Source of the DNA: Pluralibacter sp. UBA7423
GTDB lineage: Bacteria > Pseudomonadota > Gammaproteobacteria > Enterobacterales > Enterobacteriaceae
Direction of reading: 5' to 3'
DNA: 64,000 nucleotides
Assembly (NCBI GenBank): GCA_002470465.1
Contig: DKMD01000019.1
Span: 194,828 to 258,827, forward strand
The notes under the pieces are model-generated. The model was given only the letters and a program-made list of their open reading frames with translations. It searched no databases and had not been told where the DNA came from. Shown piece by piece: positions 49,527 through 58,658 of the stretch. Both the position numbers and the translations under genes were made by a program. How positions within the stretch are numbered: the stretch's first letter is position 1; every line of letters begins with the position of its first letter.

Positions 49527-50744
49527 ATGGCCTCGAATAACGTTAGCCACTTAAGCGTTATCGCAGTGGCGGTACTGCTCGCATTTTCTCTTTCTGCCTG
49601 CAGCGGCAGCGGCGGAGGTTCACATTCCACCGCGAAAAATAATCCCACCACCGGCAGCAGCGGCTCGGGTTCTGACGACGGCAGCGGTGGTGGCACAACC
49701 GCCAACAACGGCGGCGGCGGCTCCGGAGGCGGGGGAACAGGCACTGGTGGTGGTGGCACAGGAACCGGAGGCGGAGGAACCGGCACTGGCGGAGACGGAA
49801 CAGGCGCAGGAGGTGGTGATGGAACCGGCAACGGCTCCGGCGGCACCTCTACAGCTGCGCTGAATAACGTGCTCAGCGATACCGGCAAAACCGTCACCTC
49901 GGTCGGCAACACCGTCGATAGCCTGGGCAGCCAGTTGCCGACGGATAACCCGGTCACCTCAACCGTTTCCACCACGGTTAGCGGCGTAGGCAATGCGGTT
50001 TCTACCGTCGGAACGGGTGTCACGGCAGGCATTGGCAACCCAGCCAATGCTAACGGCCTCGGCACCACAACCAAAGGCGTTACCACAACCGTAACCTCAC
50101 TGGGTGATACCGTCTCGACCGTCGGCACGGATCTGGCAAGCTCGACGTCCGGCACACCGCTTGGCGGCGTAACCGGCGTGGTAGGCAACGCCGTGAACAG
50201 CACCGGGCAGCTGGTGAGCAACACCGGCACCGGCCTGACCAACGTTGTAGATAGTCAGGGCGTGACCAAAGTGACCACCGATGCAACCAGCGCCGTGAAT
50301 AAAACACTCGGCGGCGTGCAGGGCGTGACGCAACAGGTCGGCACCACGACCGGACTTGGTGCACCGGTGAACGGTTTGCTGACTCAGGTAGGTACGAGCG
50401 TGAGTCAGATCGGCACCAACGTCAGCGCCAGCAATTCCGGGCTGAACGGCGTGGGTCAGGTCGTCACTAACGTCGGTCAGACGGTAACGGATACCGGCGG
50501 CCTGGTGAAACCAACCACCACGACCACCCCGGCCGGCAGCGGCAACGTCTCAGCTAACGCCTCGGTTAATACCAATAACAACGGTCTGGTCGCCACCGTC
50601 GACACCACGGTTAACAACCTGACCGCAGGCCTGACCGCCAACGCAGGCACAACGACCACAACCAGCCAGAGCAGTACCAACAACAACCCGCTCGGTGGCC
50701 TGAACTCGCTTGTCGGCGGGATTCTGAAACCGAAACATAACTAA
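49527..50744 (+). CDS. Glycine-rich, collagen-like lipoprotein of unknown function
   Basis: 405 aa. The signal peptide has lipobox LSAC (Cys25) with Ser at +2, which predicts outer-membrane sorting. Residues about 52-107 are almost pure Gly with Thr, Asp and Ala in GTGTGGG units. The rest repeats Val/Thr/Gly motifs (TVTSVGNTVDSLG, GVGNAVSTVGTGV, TVTSLGDTVSTVGTDL). After the signal there is no Cys except Cys25, and no Trp, Tyr or Phe. GTGGAG lies 6 nt before the ATG. It stands directly upstream of a TpsB transporter gene and may be its cargo. I recognise no defined domain. Confidence 0.82.
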   Translation: MASNNVSHLSVIAVAVLLAFSLSACSGSGGGSHSTAKNNPTTGSSGSGSDDGSGGGTTANNGGGGSGGGGTGTGGGGTGTGGGGTGTGGDGTGAGGGDGTGNGSGGTSTAALNNVLSDTGKTVTSVGNTVDSLGSQLPTDNPVTSTVSTTVSGVGNAVSTVGTGVTAGIGNPANANGLGTTTKGVTTTVTSLGDTVSTVGTDLASSTSGTPLGGVTGVVGNAVNSTGQLVSNTGTGLTNVVDSQGVTKVTTDATSAVNKTLGGVQGVTQQVGTTTGLGAPVNGLLTQVGTSVSQIGTNVSASNSGLNGVGQVVTNVGQTVTDTGGLVKPTTTTTPAGSGNVSANASVNTNNNGLVATVDTTVNNLTAGLTANAGTTTTTSQSSTNNNPLGGLNSLVGGILKPKHN

Positions 50745-50756
50745 GACAGACGTTCT

Positions 50757-50777
50757 GTGCCCCCGCAAAGGGGGCAC
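50757..50777 (+). terminator. Hairpin between the lipoprotein and TpsB genes
   Basis: Perfect 8-bp stem GTGCCCCC / GGGGGCAC with a 5-nt loop and only ATTTC after it. It is likely to reduce, not abolish, transcription into the transporter gene. Confidence 0.65.
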
Positions 50778-50831
50778 ATTTCACAGCAGTGACGACCCGC
50801 GCAGACGGGGCTCAGAACAGGGATTGCACAC

Positions 50832-52547
50832 ATGATACAGCAACTTTATTACGCGCTGCCCGGGCTGCTTCTGCTAAGCCTTGCCCGCGCCGATACCTTG
50901 CCCGCACTGATCGATCCCACTAACCCGGCGAAAGCCTCACGCGACGTTGCGCCCCCCGCAGAACCGCGCCCTGAACCCAAAGTCACGATACAAAAACCAG
51001 AATCAAAGCTGACGCCGGATACGCCAATTCAGGTCGGGCATATCCAGTTTATCGGCGGTACCGTTTATCCGTTGAAATCACTGCTGGATCCCTTCCGTCC
51101 CTACGCACAAAAAACCGTGCCGCTGAAAACCATCATTGGGCTGGTGAATGATATTACCGCCCGCTATAAAGCCGACGGCTACCCGCTTTCGTATGCGTTT
51201 TTGCCCGATAACAACTTTCAGAACGGCAATATCAAAATTGTGCTGGTCGAAGGTTACGTGGCCCACAGTGATATCAACAGCAACAACCCGAATATCGCCG
51301 CACGGCTGAAACGGCTGGCGGAGAAGATCATGGCAGAGAAGCCGCTGACCCAGGACACCTTCGATCGCTACAGCCAGCTGATGACCCGTACGCCCGGCGT
51401 GCCCGTCGATACCAGCGCACAGCTGCCGAAGAATATCTACGGGGCCGCCGCCATGCAGGTCACCGGGCTACAGCCGCATATCTGGGATATCTCCTCGACG
51501 CTGGATACGCGCAAAGGGCAGAACCTGGCGCTGGTTAACGGCACGCTGAGTAATTTGACGAGCTACGGCGATCAGCTTGGTGTTGCCACGCTGATCCCGC
51601 TCGACAAGGACACCCGCAAAACCTATCTCGGCCTGAACTGGCAGCAGTTTCTCAATGACGAAGGGCTGACCATGCAGCTGAAGGGCAGCTACTACCATGA
51701 GGACCCGCGGGATTTCACGCCGCTGCTTTATTTGCCCAACGACATCGCCATTAACGCGCGGCAAAAAACGACGCAGTACAACGGCGGCGTGAGCTTTGGC
51801 TACCCGCTGATCCTCACCGGTAAAGAGCAGCTCAACCTGACCGGAGGCATGGATTACACCGACAAACGCAACGATTACGATCTCCAGGCGAATATTGCCG
51901 GGCAGAAGTATGGCCTCGACGCGCAGCATCAGCACGTGCGCTACCCGGCGCTGGAGTTTGGCGTCAACGGCGTGAAGGCGTTCGCCACCACCAGCCTCAG
52001 CGGCCGCTTTGCGGTACGCCAGGGTATTAACGATCTCGGTGCAGACGCCGCCCCGGCGCAAAATACTGACCTGAACTTCACGCTATGGAAAGGGAACGTG
52101 GATGCGGCCTGGATGATAAGCGAAAAATGGAAACTCTCCACCTCATGGGAAGGTGACTGGTCGGACAATGACCTGCCGGAACCCGAGCGCGTCAGTTTTG
52201 GCGCGCAGCGCTTCGGGCGCGGCTATCAGGACAGCGAAGCCAGCGGCGATTATGGCTACGGCGGGCAGGTGGAGCTGCGCTATCTGCACATGCGTAAAGA
52301 GAGCACGTGGCTCGCCACGGTGCAGCCCTATGTGCTGGCGGACACGGCGCAAACCTGGTTCAACCAGCCGGGCTTGCCGCACCAGCGCCTCGGCTCAATT
52401 GCCACCGGGATCATGGTTGGCGATAACCGACACTACAGCGTGACCGTTGAAGCGGCAAAGCCAGTCGGCGATGTGCCGACCGACAACCACAGCCGCGACT
52501 GGCGCTACAGCCTGACGGTCACCTGGAACTTTAACAATCTGCGCTGA
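50832..52547 (+). CDS. ShlB/FhaC/HecB-family outer-membrane transporter (TpsB)
   Basis: 571 aa. The signal peptide ends LLLSLARA before DTLPAL. A proline-rich N-terminal linker is followed by POTRA-type sequence (residues about 65-150, IQVGHIQFIGGTVYP onward), then a 16-strand barrel of the Omp85 superfamily. The loop-6 signature is visible as RFGRGYQDSE (VRGY/F-like). Two-partner secretion transporters normally export a large protein with an N-terminal TPS domain; none is adjacent. The only neighbour on this strand is the Gly-rich lipoprotein 87 bp upstream. Confidence 0.9.
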   Translation: MIQQLYYALPGLLLLSLARADTLPALIDPTNPAKASRDVAPPAEPRPEPKVTIQKPESKLTPDTPIQVGHIQFIGGTVYPLKSLLDPFRPYAQKTVPLKTIIGLVNDITARYKADGYPLSYAFLPDNNFQNGNIKIVLVEGYVAHSDINSNNPNIAARLKRLAEKIMAEKPLTQDTFDRYSQLMTRTPGVPVDTSAQLPKNIYGAAAMQVTGLQPHIWDISSTLDTRKGQNLALVNGTLSNLTSYGDQLGVATLIPLDKDTRKTYLGLNWQQFLNDEGLTMQLKGSYYHEDPRDFTPLLYLPNDIAINARQKTTQYNGGVSFGYPLILTGKEQLNLTGGMDYTDKRNDYDLQANIAGQKYGLDAQHQHVRYPALEFGVNGVKAFATTSLSGRFAVRQGINDLGADAAPAQNTDLNFTLWKGNVDAAWMISEKWKLSTSWEGDWSDNDLPEPERVSFGAQRFGRGYQDSEASGDYGYGGQVELRYLHMRKESTWLATVQPYVLADTAQTWFNQPGLPHQRLGSIATGIMVGDNRHYSVTVEAAKPVGDVPTDNHSRDWRYSLTVTWNFNNLR

Positions 52548-52621
52548 TTCAGGTCCAGGGCGATGACAAATTGCGGATATGGGTAATAGCGGAGCCGTGT
52601 GGCCTGTCAGCAACATCACAA

Positions 52622-52700
52622 TGCCCGGCGGCACAAGCTTGCCGGGCCTACAAAGCCCTATACTTCACCGTAGGCCCGGTCAGCGACGCGCCACCGGGCA
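52622..52700. repeat. REP pair on the 3' side of the RAYT gene
   Basis: TGCCCGGCGGCACAAGC...GGGCCTAC facing GTAGGCCCGGTCAGCG...CACCGGGCA. It ends immediately before the RAYT stop codon. Confidence 0.88.
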
Positions 52701-52701
52701 A

Positions 52702-53193
52702 TTAAACTCGCTCTCCGGCTAAAAATTCGCTCACTTCTCCTGCCCAATCCTGCGGATAAAGTCCTTCACGAACATCACGGTAAAACGTTGAGAATGGCCA
52801 ATCCTTTACTCGTTTAACCCATCCATGTTTCACGGGATTGATGTAGCAATAATCCACATGTCGGCGGTAATCCTCTTCGTTGCGAATCGTATGTTCCCAG
52901 AAGCGCGGTTGCCAGATATCACCCGACCCGATATCCCGTGAAAATCTCTTTTTGATATCCCGCCAGCGACCGGAGAAATCACAATCATCAACAGGTAGCG
53001 TCCAGATACAGTGCATATGTTCGGGTAAAATAACCCAGGCATTAATGTGAAATGGCCTCCGGCGTTTCACCTGTGCGATAGCATTTTTAAGATACATAAT
53101 TTGATCGGTCAAAAGAGAGCTTTGCCTGTCTCTGAGATTTACCGTGAAGAACCATGTTCCACCCTTGATATAATTGCGGCGGTAATTCGACAT
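52702..53193 (-). CDS. rayT: REP-associated tyrosine transposase (RAYT, TnpA_REP)
   Basis: 163-residue single-domain HUH nuclease related to IS200/IS605 transposases. The HUH motif is His59-Met-His61 in LPEHMHCIW, and the catalytic tyrosine is Tyr115 in RRHVDYCYINPVKHG. The N-terminus RRNYIKGGTWFFTVNL is typical. RAYTs bind and cut REP sequences and are domesticated single-copy genes. It is flanked by REPs on both sides, and this window alone has at least seven REP sites. Confidence 0.93.
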   Translation of the reverse strand: MSNYRRNYIKGGTWFFTVNLRDRQSSLLTDQIMYLKNAIAQVKRRRPFHINAWVILPEHMHCIWTLPVDDCDFSGRWRDIKKRFSRDIGSGDIWQPRFWEHTIRNEEDYRRHVDYCYINPVKHGWVKRVKDWPFSTFYRDVREGLYPQDWAGEVSEFLAGERV

Positions 53194-53210
53194 ACCTTAC
53201 CTCCTTCATT

Positions 53211-53251
53211 ACCCGGCATCGCCGGGGGGCGCCAAAGCTTACCCGGCCTAC
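53211..53251. repeat. Single REP on the 5' side of the RAYT gene
   Basis: ACCCGGCATCGCCGGGGGGC...TTACCCGGCCTAC, 18 bp upstream of the RAYT start. Together with the pair at 52622-52700 it brackets the gene. The remainder of the 317-bp gap to 53510 carries the promoter of the MarR gene. Confidence 0.75.
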
Positions 53252-53453
53252 AATCGTATTCCTTATTGCATATCTGATTTAATGGCGACAATACGGCAAA
53301 CTCGCCCGATCCACTTCCCCAAAATCTCCTTTCAGGAAAGCATCACGCAAACAACCTGTGCAGCAATGCAACCCGCGCCGTATTTTTCGACACTCACCGC
53401 AATTCCGCTTCCAGCGGCCGTTTGTCAATCTGTGTGCTTTACGCTGACGCTGT

Positions 53454-53505
53454 TTGACAATTCATGACCAGGCAGTAATCATTATTTTAATTACTGACCA
53501 GGCAG
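53454..53505 (+). promoter_or_regulatory. Promoter and direct-repeat operator of the marR-emrAB-like cassette
   Basis: Consensus -35 TTGACA at 53454-53459. Two identical 11-mers TGACCAGGCAG lie at 53465-53475 and 53495-53505, 30 bp apart, the second just before the ribosome site. GTAAT...ATTAC inverted arms lie between them. Probable binding sites of the MarR-family product. Confidence 0.6.
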
Positions 53506-53510
53506 CTATC

Positions 53511-53966
53511 ATGACTTCTTCCACCGCTTCTTCTGACAAAAACCTGCACCTTGGCCTGTTGTTCCATTTGGCAAACCAGTTTAAAGACCAGCTTATTGGC
53601 CACTATTTTTCCGGCAGCGGCATTACCGCTCCGCAATTTAAGGTGTTGATTAATATATTTAAAGGTAATACCAGCCCGGCAGAAATCTGCAAAAGCCTGC
53701 AAATGGATACCGGCGCCATGAGCCGGATGGTAGAGCGGATGGTGAAGAGCGATCTGATTGAGCGCCACCCCAACCCGCAGGACAAACGTCAGGTGATCCT
53801 GGCGCTGACCGCCAAAGGCCAGGCGCTGTGCGAAACCTTTCAAAATGAGGCGTTGAAAACCATTCTGGGCGAGTTAACCGCTCGCCTGACCACGGAAGAA
53901 TCGCACCAGCTGACTCACCTGCTGATAAAAATGCTGCCGGATGAATTTACGGCCCCCCATCGCTAA
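53511..53966 (+). CDS. MarR-family transcriptional regulator
   Basis: 151 aa winged-helix repressor. The recognition region is SPAEICKSLQMDTGAMSRMVERMVKSDLIERHPNPQDKR (seen at residues about 62-100), with the wing motif DKRQ. The ATG at 53511 is chosen; a TTG at 53454 is within the promoter. It is followed after 15 bp by an EmrA/EmrB-type pair, so it is probably the local repressor relieved by drugs or phenolics. Confidence 0.9.
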   Translation: MTSSTASSDKNLHLGLLFHLANQFKDQLIGHYFSGSGITAPQFKVLINIFKGNTSPAEICKSLQMDTGAMSRMVERMVKSDLIERHPNPQDKRQVILALTAKGQALCETFQNEALKTILGELTARLTTEESHQLTHLLIKMLPDEFTAPHR

Positions 53967-53981
53967 TAAAGGCCACACGCT

Positions 53982-55160
53982 ATGTCTATGGAAAATACCG
54001 CTCCGGCACCTGAAAAACGCCCGAGTAAACGCAAACGCAACTTTGCGATCCTGTTCCTCGTGCTGATGCTGGCGGCGGCAGGTTGCCTCGCCTGGTATCT
54101 GCTTTATGCCCGCTATTACGAGTCCACTGACGATGCCTACGTCAACGGCAACCAGGTCACGCTGACGCCGCAGATTGCGGGCACCGTCACCCAGGTCAGC
54201 GTCGATGAAGGGGATTTTGTGCAGAAGGGCCAGCCGCTGGTGCTGCTCGATCCGAGCGACACCGAAATTGCGTTGCAGCAGGCCGAAGCCGATCTTGCCA
54301 GCACCGTGCGCCAGGTTCGCGGCCTGTACAGCACCGCGGATAACTACCGCGCGCAGGTGGCCGCGAAAAAAGTTGCCCTGCAAACCGCGCAGAGTGACTA
54401 CGCCCGCCGGTTGAAAATCGCCGCTTCCGGGGCAATTGCCAGGGAAGATCTGGCCCACTACCGCGATGCCGTAACCAGCGCACAGAGCGATTTACTGGCC
54501 ACCGAACAGGCACTGAAGACTAACCAGGCGATGATTGATAACACCGTTATCGACCAGCATCCGGAAATCAAAACCGCCGTCGCCACGCTTCGTCAGCGCT
54601 ATCTGGATAACTCCCGCGCCACCATCGTCGCGCCGGTAAGCGGCTACGTCGCCAAACGCGCGGTGCAGCTCGGCATGCGGGTCACTTCAGGCACCACGCT
54701 GCTCGCCATCGTGCCGCTAAAGGAAGTGTGGGTGGACGCGAACTTCAAAGAGAGCCAGATGCAGGACATGCGCCTTGGCCAGAAAGTGACGCTGAATGCC
54801 GACCTGTACGGTGATGACGTGCAGTACCACGGCGTGATTGAGAGCCTGGGGATCGGCACCGGCAGCGCCTTCTCGCTGCTGCCAGCCCAGAACGCCAGTG
54901 GTAACTGGATCAAGATTGTGCAGCGTCTGCCGGTACGTATTGCCCTTGATGAACACGACATGCAGAAGCACCCGCTGCGTATCGGCCTGTCGATGAACGT
55001 GAAGGTGGATATCCGCGACGCCGACGGTCATCTGCTGCCGCAGAAAACGGTGGAGAAACCGCGCTTTACCACTGACGTATACGACACGCCGATGGCCGCT
55101 GCCGACAAGCTGGTCGCCAAAATTTTGCATGACAACAGCAGTGCTGTAGCCCAGCGCTAA
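53982..55160 (+). CDS. HlyD/EmrA-family membrane fusion protein
   Basis: 392-residue periplasmic adaptor with an N-terminal transmembrane anchor (about residues 20-45), a lipoyl-type barrel (IAGTVTQVSVDEGDFVQKG), a coiled-coil hairpin (about 95-210) and a beta-barrel (APVSGYVAKRAVQLGMRV). It links the downstream DHA2 pump to a TolC-type channel. It is a paralogue of EmrA, not the emrRAB locus itself, judging by position. Confidence 0.92.
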   Translation: MSMENTAPAPEKRPSKRKRNFAILFLVLMLAAAGCLAWYLLYARYYESTDDAYVNGNQVTLTPQIAGTVTQVSVDEGDFVQKGQPLVLLDPSDTEIALQQAEADLASTVRQVRGLYSTADNYRAQVAAKKVALQTAQSDYARRLKIAASGAIAREDLAHYRDAVTSAQSDLLATEQALKTNQAMIDNTVIDQHPEIKTAVATLRQRYLDNSRATIVAPVSGYVAKRAVQLGMRVTSGTTLLAIVPLKEVWVDANFKESQMQDMRLGQKVTLNADLYGDDVQYHGVIESLGIGTGSAFSLLPAQNASGNWIKIVQRLPVRIALDEHDMQKHPLRIGLSMNVKVDIRDADGHLLPQKTVEKPRFTTDVYDTPMAAADKLVAKILHDNSSAVAQR

Positions 55161-55170
55161 GAGAGACGCT

Positions 55171-56709
55171 ATGTCAGAGCCTAAGGCGGCCTTTACGCCG
55201 CCCAGCCTGTTTCTGGCGACGCTCGCGCTGTCGCTGGCCACCTTCATGCAGGTGCTGGACTCCACCATCGCCAACGTGGCGCTGCCGACCATTTCCGGCA
55301 ACCTCGGGGTAAGCGCCGATCAGGGCACGTGGGTTATTACCTCCTTTGCGGTGTGTAACGCTATCGCCCTGCCGCTTACCGGCTGGTTTACCCGTCGCTT
55401 CGGCCAGCTGCGGCTGTTTATCGCCTCGGTGATGTTTTTCACGCTGACCTCATTCCTGTGCGGTTTCGCCCACAGTATGACGGAGCTGATTATCTTCCGC
55501 GCGCTGCAGGGCTTTTTCGCCGGGCCGATGTTCCCGATGTGTCAGACGCTGCTACTGGTGATTTTCCCGCCGATGAAGCGCAGCATGGCCCTGGCGCTGC
55601 TGTCGATGGTGACGGTCGTCGCGCCGATTGTCGGGCCGATTACCGGCGGCTGGATCACCGACAACTACTCCTGGCCGTGGATCTTCTACATCAACGTGCC
55701 GATCGGGATTTTCGCCTCCATCGTGGTGTGGACGCAGCTGCGCGGGCGTGAAGAAACCACCCAGTCGTCGCCCATCGACTACATCGGCATTATGCTGCTG
55801 GTGCTCGGCGTCGGGCTGCTGCAGGTGGTGCTGGATAAGGGCAACGACGAAGACTGGTTCTCTTCAACGCCGATTATCGTGATGTCGATTGTGTCTGCCA
55901 TCAGCCTGGTCAGCTTCGTGATGTGGGAGCTGGGCGAACGCCATCCAATCGTCAACCTGCGCCTGTTTAAGGACCGCAACTTCGCCATCGGCACGCTGGC
56001 GCTGATGCTCGGTTACGCCGCGTTCTTCGCCATCAACATTATTCTGCCGCAGTGGCTGCAAACGCAGATGGGCTATACCGCCATCTGGGCCGGGCTTGCC
56101 GCCGCACCGATGGGCTTCTTGCCGCTGCTGCTGACGCCGATTGTGGGCCGCTACGCCACGCGCGTGGACCTGCGCCTGCTCTGTTCAATTTCATTCCTGA
56201 CGATGGGCGTTTCGTGCCTGATGCGTGCGCAGTTCAACACCGACGTGGATTTCCGCACCATCGCGGGCGTGCAGATGTTCATGGGGATTGGCGTGGCGTT
56301 CTTCTTTATGCCACTGACCACGATCGTATTGTCGAACCTGCACGGTAACGAAGTGGCGGAAGGCTCGGGGCTCGCAACGTTCTTCCGCGTATTGGGCGGT
56401 TCGTTCGCTTCATCGCTCACTACGTGGATCTGGCAGCGCCGGGAGATTTTCCACCACGCGAACCTGACGGAGAGCATATCGCAGTACAACCCGGCAGCGG
56501 TGGATTACGTGCAGAAGATGGGTGGCCCCACGCAGCAGCATTTTGCGATTATCGACCAGACCATCACCCAGCAGGCCTACATGATGTCGACCATCGATTA
56601 CTTCTGGATCCTTGGCTGGGGCTTTATGGGGCTGATCGTGATTATCTGGTTTACGCGCCCACCTTTTGTGAGAGCAGGTGCACCGGGCGCGTCTACGGCT
56701 GCGCATTAA
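55171..56709 (+). CDS. DHA2-family MFS multidrug efflux pump (EmrB-like)
   Basis: 512-residue, 14-helix proton-drug antiporter. Motif near helix 1 is LDSTIANVALPTISGNLGVS; helix-5 motif C-like GPITGGWITDNYSW. It lies 10 bp after the adaptor gene. Substrates are unknown; EmrB relatives export hydrophobic uncouplers and antibiotics. Confidence 0.93.
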   Translation: MSEPKAAFTPPSLFLATLALSLATFMQVLDSTIANVALPTISGNLGVSADQGTWVITSFAVCNAIALPLTGWFTRRFGQLRLFIASVMFFTLTSFLCGFAHSMTELIIFRALQGFFAGPMFPMCQTLLLVIFPPMKRSMALALLSMVTVVAPIVGPITGGWITDNYSWPWIFYINVPIGIFASIVVWTQLRGREETTQSSPIDYIGIMLLVLGVGLLQVVLDKGNDEDWFSSTPIIVMSIVSAISLVSFVMWELGERHPIVNLRLFKDRNFAIGTLALMLGYAAFFAINIILPQWLQTQMGYTAIWAGLAAAPMGFLPLLLTPIVGRYATRVDLRLLCSISFLTMGVSCLMRAQFNTDVDFRTIAGVQMFMGIGVAFFFMPLTTIVLSNLHGNEVAEGSGLATFFRVLGGSFASSLTTWIWQRREIFHHANLTESISQYNPAAVDYVQKMGGPTQQHFAIIDQTITQQAYMMSTIDYFWILGWGFMGLIVIIWFTRPPFVRAGAPGASTAAH

Positions 56710-56716
56710 CTGAGAT

Positions 56717-56793
56717 TGCCCGGCGGCGCTAACGCTTGCACGGGCCTACGGAACGCAACACCGTAGACCGGATAAGCGAAGCGCCATCCGGCA
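56717..56793. repeat. REP pair between the efflux cassette and selB
   Basis: TGCCCGGCGGCGCTAACGC...CGGGCCTAC and GTAGACCGGATAAGCG...CATCCGGCA, between convergent genes. Confidence 0.88.
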
Positions 56794-56801
56794 TCGTGGT
56801 T

Positions 56802-58658
56802 TTAAGAGCGGTCACCGTCGTCAGGGAACAGCATCGCGTCGCGCAGCAGATGATCGTTGCCGCGACGGCGCGTGAAGCCGATGCGGTCGAAATACTCGAG
56901 GATCTGAATGGCCAGCTTGCGCCCGACGTTCAGGCTGTCGCGAAAATCTGCCGCACAGGTTGAGCCGCGTTCCTGATCCAGTTTGCGGATCAGTGCAGCA
57001 AACTGCACAATCCGATCGTTTCGGTAGTAACGATCTTTGACGATCGCCGTAATCATGCCCTGCTGCGCCGCCTGCCGCAGCGTGACGCGCATCTCCTGCT
57101 CATCGGCACCCGTTTCACGGGCGATATCCCGCACCCACCACGCTTCGTCACCAAACAGCGCCCCGGCTTTATGCCACAGCGCGGCCTGCTCGTCGGTGAA
57201 CCCGGCTTTGTGATCCGGCAGATGCAGCCAGCCGTGATGGCTGGCGATAAGACCTGATGCGCGCATCTGCTCCAGCAGCGCCAGCACCAGCGCCTCATCC
57301 TCCATCGGCAATGCGATACGGCGCAGGCGTTCGCGGCCCGGGCCTGGCTCATCGCGATGCTGATCGTGATAAATCGTCAGCGCGTTCAGCAGCTTCTCCT
57401 GCCAGCGTGCGGCAAGTGTGGCGCTGAGAATACTGTCATCCGCGCGCAGCAATTCCGGCTTCGCGGTCATTTCAGTCAGACCTTCGTTGTTAAGCTGTCG
57501 CGCCCAGCCAAACTCACTCAGGCGAACCGCATCGCGCTGTAAATGTATCTCCAGCGCCTGCGCATCGGTTCCGGCATCGGCGAGCGTTGCCAGCCAGTTC
57601 AGATATTCCGGCTTGCGCTTGCCGCGACGCGGCGGGTTGAGCGTCACCACCCGTGCGCCCGCAAGCGTCACGCGGGCTGAGATATCGCGCAGCACCAGGC
57701 GGTCGTTGTCTGCCAGCCACAGCGGCGTGTCGAACACCAGCTCCGCCAGGTTGTTCTCCAGCAGCGAAACGCGCCCGGTAATGTGGCTCGCCGCGTGGTG
57801 GATATGCAGCGGCTGCCACTGGCTCAGAGGTGTGTGGCAGTGCAGCTCGACAATCACGCGTTCCATCGGTTCAGGTAGCTGCTGCGCCAGCAGCCAGTCG
57901 CCGCGCGTCAGATCGTCTTTCTGCGCATCGCCCGCAATATTCAGCGCAATACGCTGCCCGGCTCGGGCCTGTTCAACCGGCTGGTTCTGCGCGTGCAGGC
58001 CGCGCACGCGCATCGGTTTATTTACGCCCGTCAGCCACAGCGTATCACCCACGTTCACTTCACCCGACAGCGCAGTACCGGTCACCACCAGGCCCGCGCC
58101 TTTCACGGTGAAGGCACGGTCAATCGCCAGCCGGAAGCGCTGATGCTCCACGTGCTGACGTTCGGCCAGCTGTAAAAGATGGGCGCGCAGTTCATCAATG
58201 CCCTGCATTTGCGTGGCGGCGGTTTCAAACAGCGAAACGTTCTCAAAGCCGTATTCACGCAAAACATCCAGAATTTGCTGGCGAACTTCGGCGATACGGG
58301 CCGCATCCACGCGATCGGTTTTGGTTAGCGCGGCGGTCAGCGTCGGCTTGCCCGTCAGCTGTAAAATCGCCAGATGCTCGCGGGTCTGGGCCATCACGCC
58401 GTCGTCGCAGGCCACCACCAGCAGGGCATGATCGATGCCGCCGACGCCTGCCAGCATGTTCGCCAGAAACTTTTCGTGGCCCGGCACGTCGATAAACCCC
58501 GGCACGCGCCCGTCAGGCTGCGGCCAGTAGGCGTAGCCCAGATCGATGGTCATGCCGCGGGCTTTCTCTTCGGGCAGGTGCGAGGCGTTCACCCCGGTGA
58601 TGGCCTCCAGCAGCGTGGTTTTGCCGTGGTCGACGTGCCCGGCGGTGGCGATAATCAT
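56802..58658 (-). CDS. selB: Selenocysteine-specific elongation factor SelB
   Basis: 618 aa (E. coli 614). The N-terminal GTPase has G1 [10 protein letters not shown]3 DVPGHEKF and G4 TKTD; domains II-III follow, then C-terminal winged helices that bind the SECIS hairpin (end: [18 protein letters not shown]). It delivers Sec-tRNA to UGA. It overlaps selA by 4 bp. Confidence 0.97.
   Translation of the reverse strand: MIIATAGHVDHGKTTLLEAITGVNASHLPEEKARGMTIDLGYAYWPQPDGRVPGFIDVPGHEKFLANMLAGVGGIDHALLVVACDDGVMAQTREHLAILQLTGKPTLTAALTKTDRVDAARIAEVRQQILDVLREYGFENVSLFETAATQMQGIDELRAHLLQLAERQHVEHQRFRLAIDRAFTVKGAGLVVTGTALSGEVNVGDTLWLTGVNKPMRVRGLHAQNQPVEQARAGQRIALNIAGDAQKDDLTRGDWLLAQQLPEPMERVIVELHCHTPLSQWQPLHIHHAASHITGRVSLLENNLAELVFDTPLWLADNDRLVLRDISARVTLAGARVVTLNPPRRGKRKPEYLNWLATLADAGTDAQALEIHLQRDAVRLSEFGWARQLNNEGLTEMTAKPELLRADDSILSATLAARWQEKLLNALTIYHDQHRDEPGPGRERLRRIALPMEDEALVLALLEQMRASGLIASHHGWLHLPDHKAGFTDEQAALWHKAGALFGDEAWWVRDIARETGADEQEMRVTLRQAAQQGMITAIVKDRYYRNDRIVQFAALIRKLDQERGSTCAADFRDSLNVGRKLAIQILEYFDRIGFTRRRGNDHLLRDAMLFPDDGDRS

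Noticed and set aside
49670..49840. Short Gly-codon repeats as a CRISPR array
   Set aside because: They are in frame, of variable length, without spacers, and inside a coding region. No CRISPR array was seen anywhere in the window.
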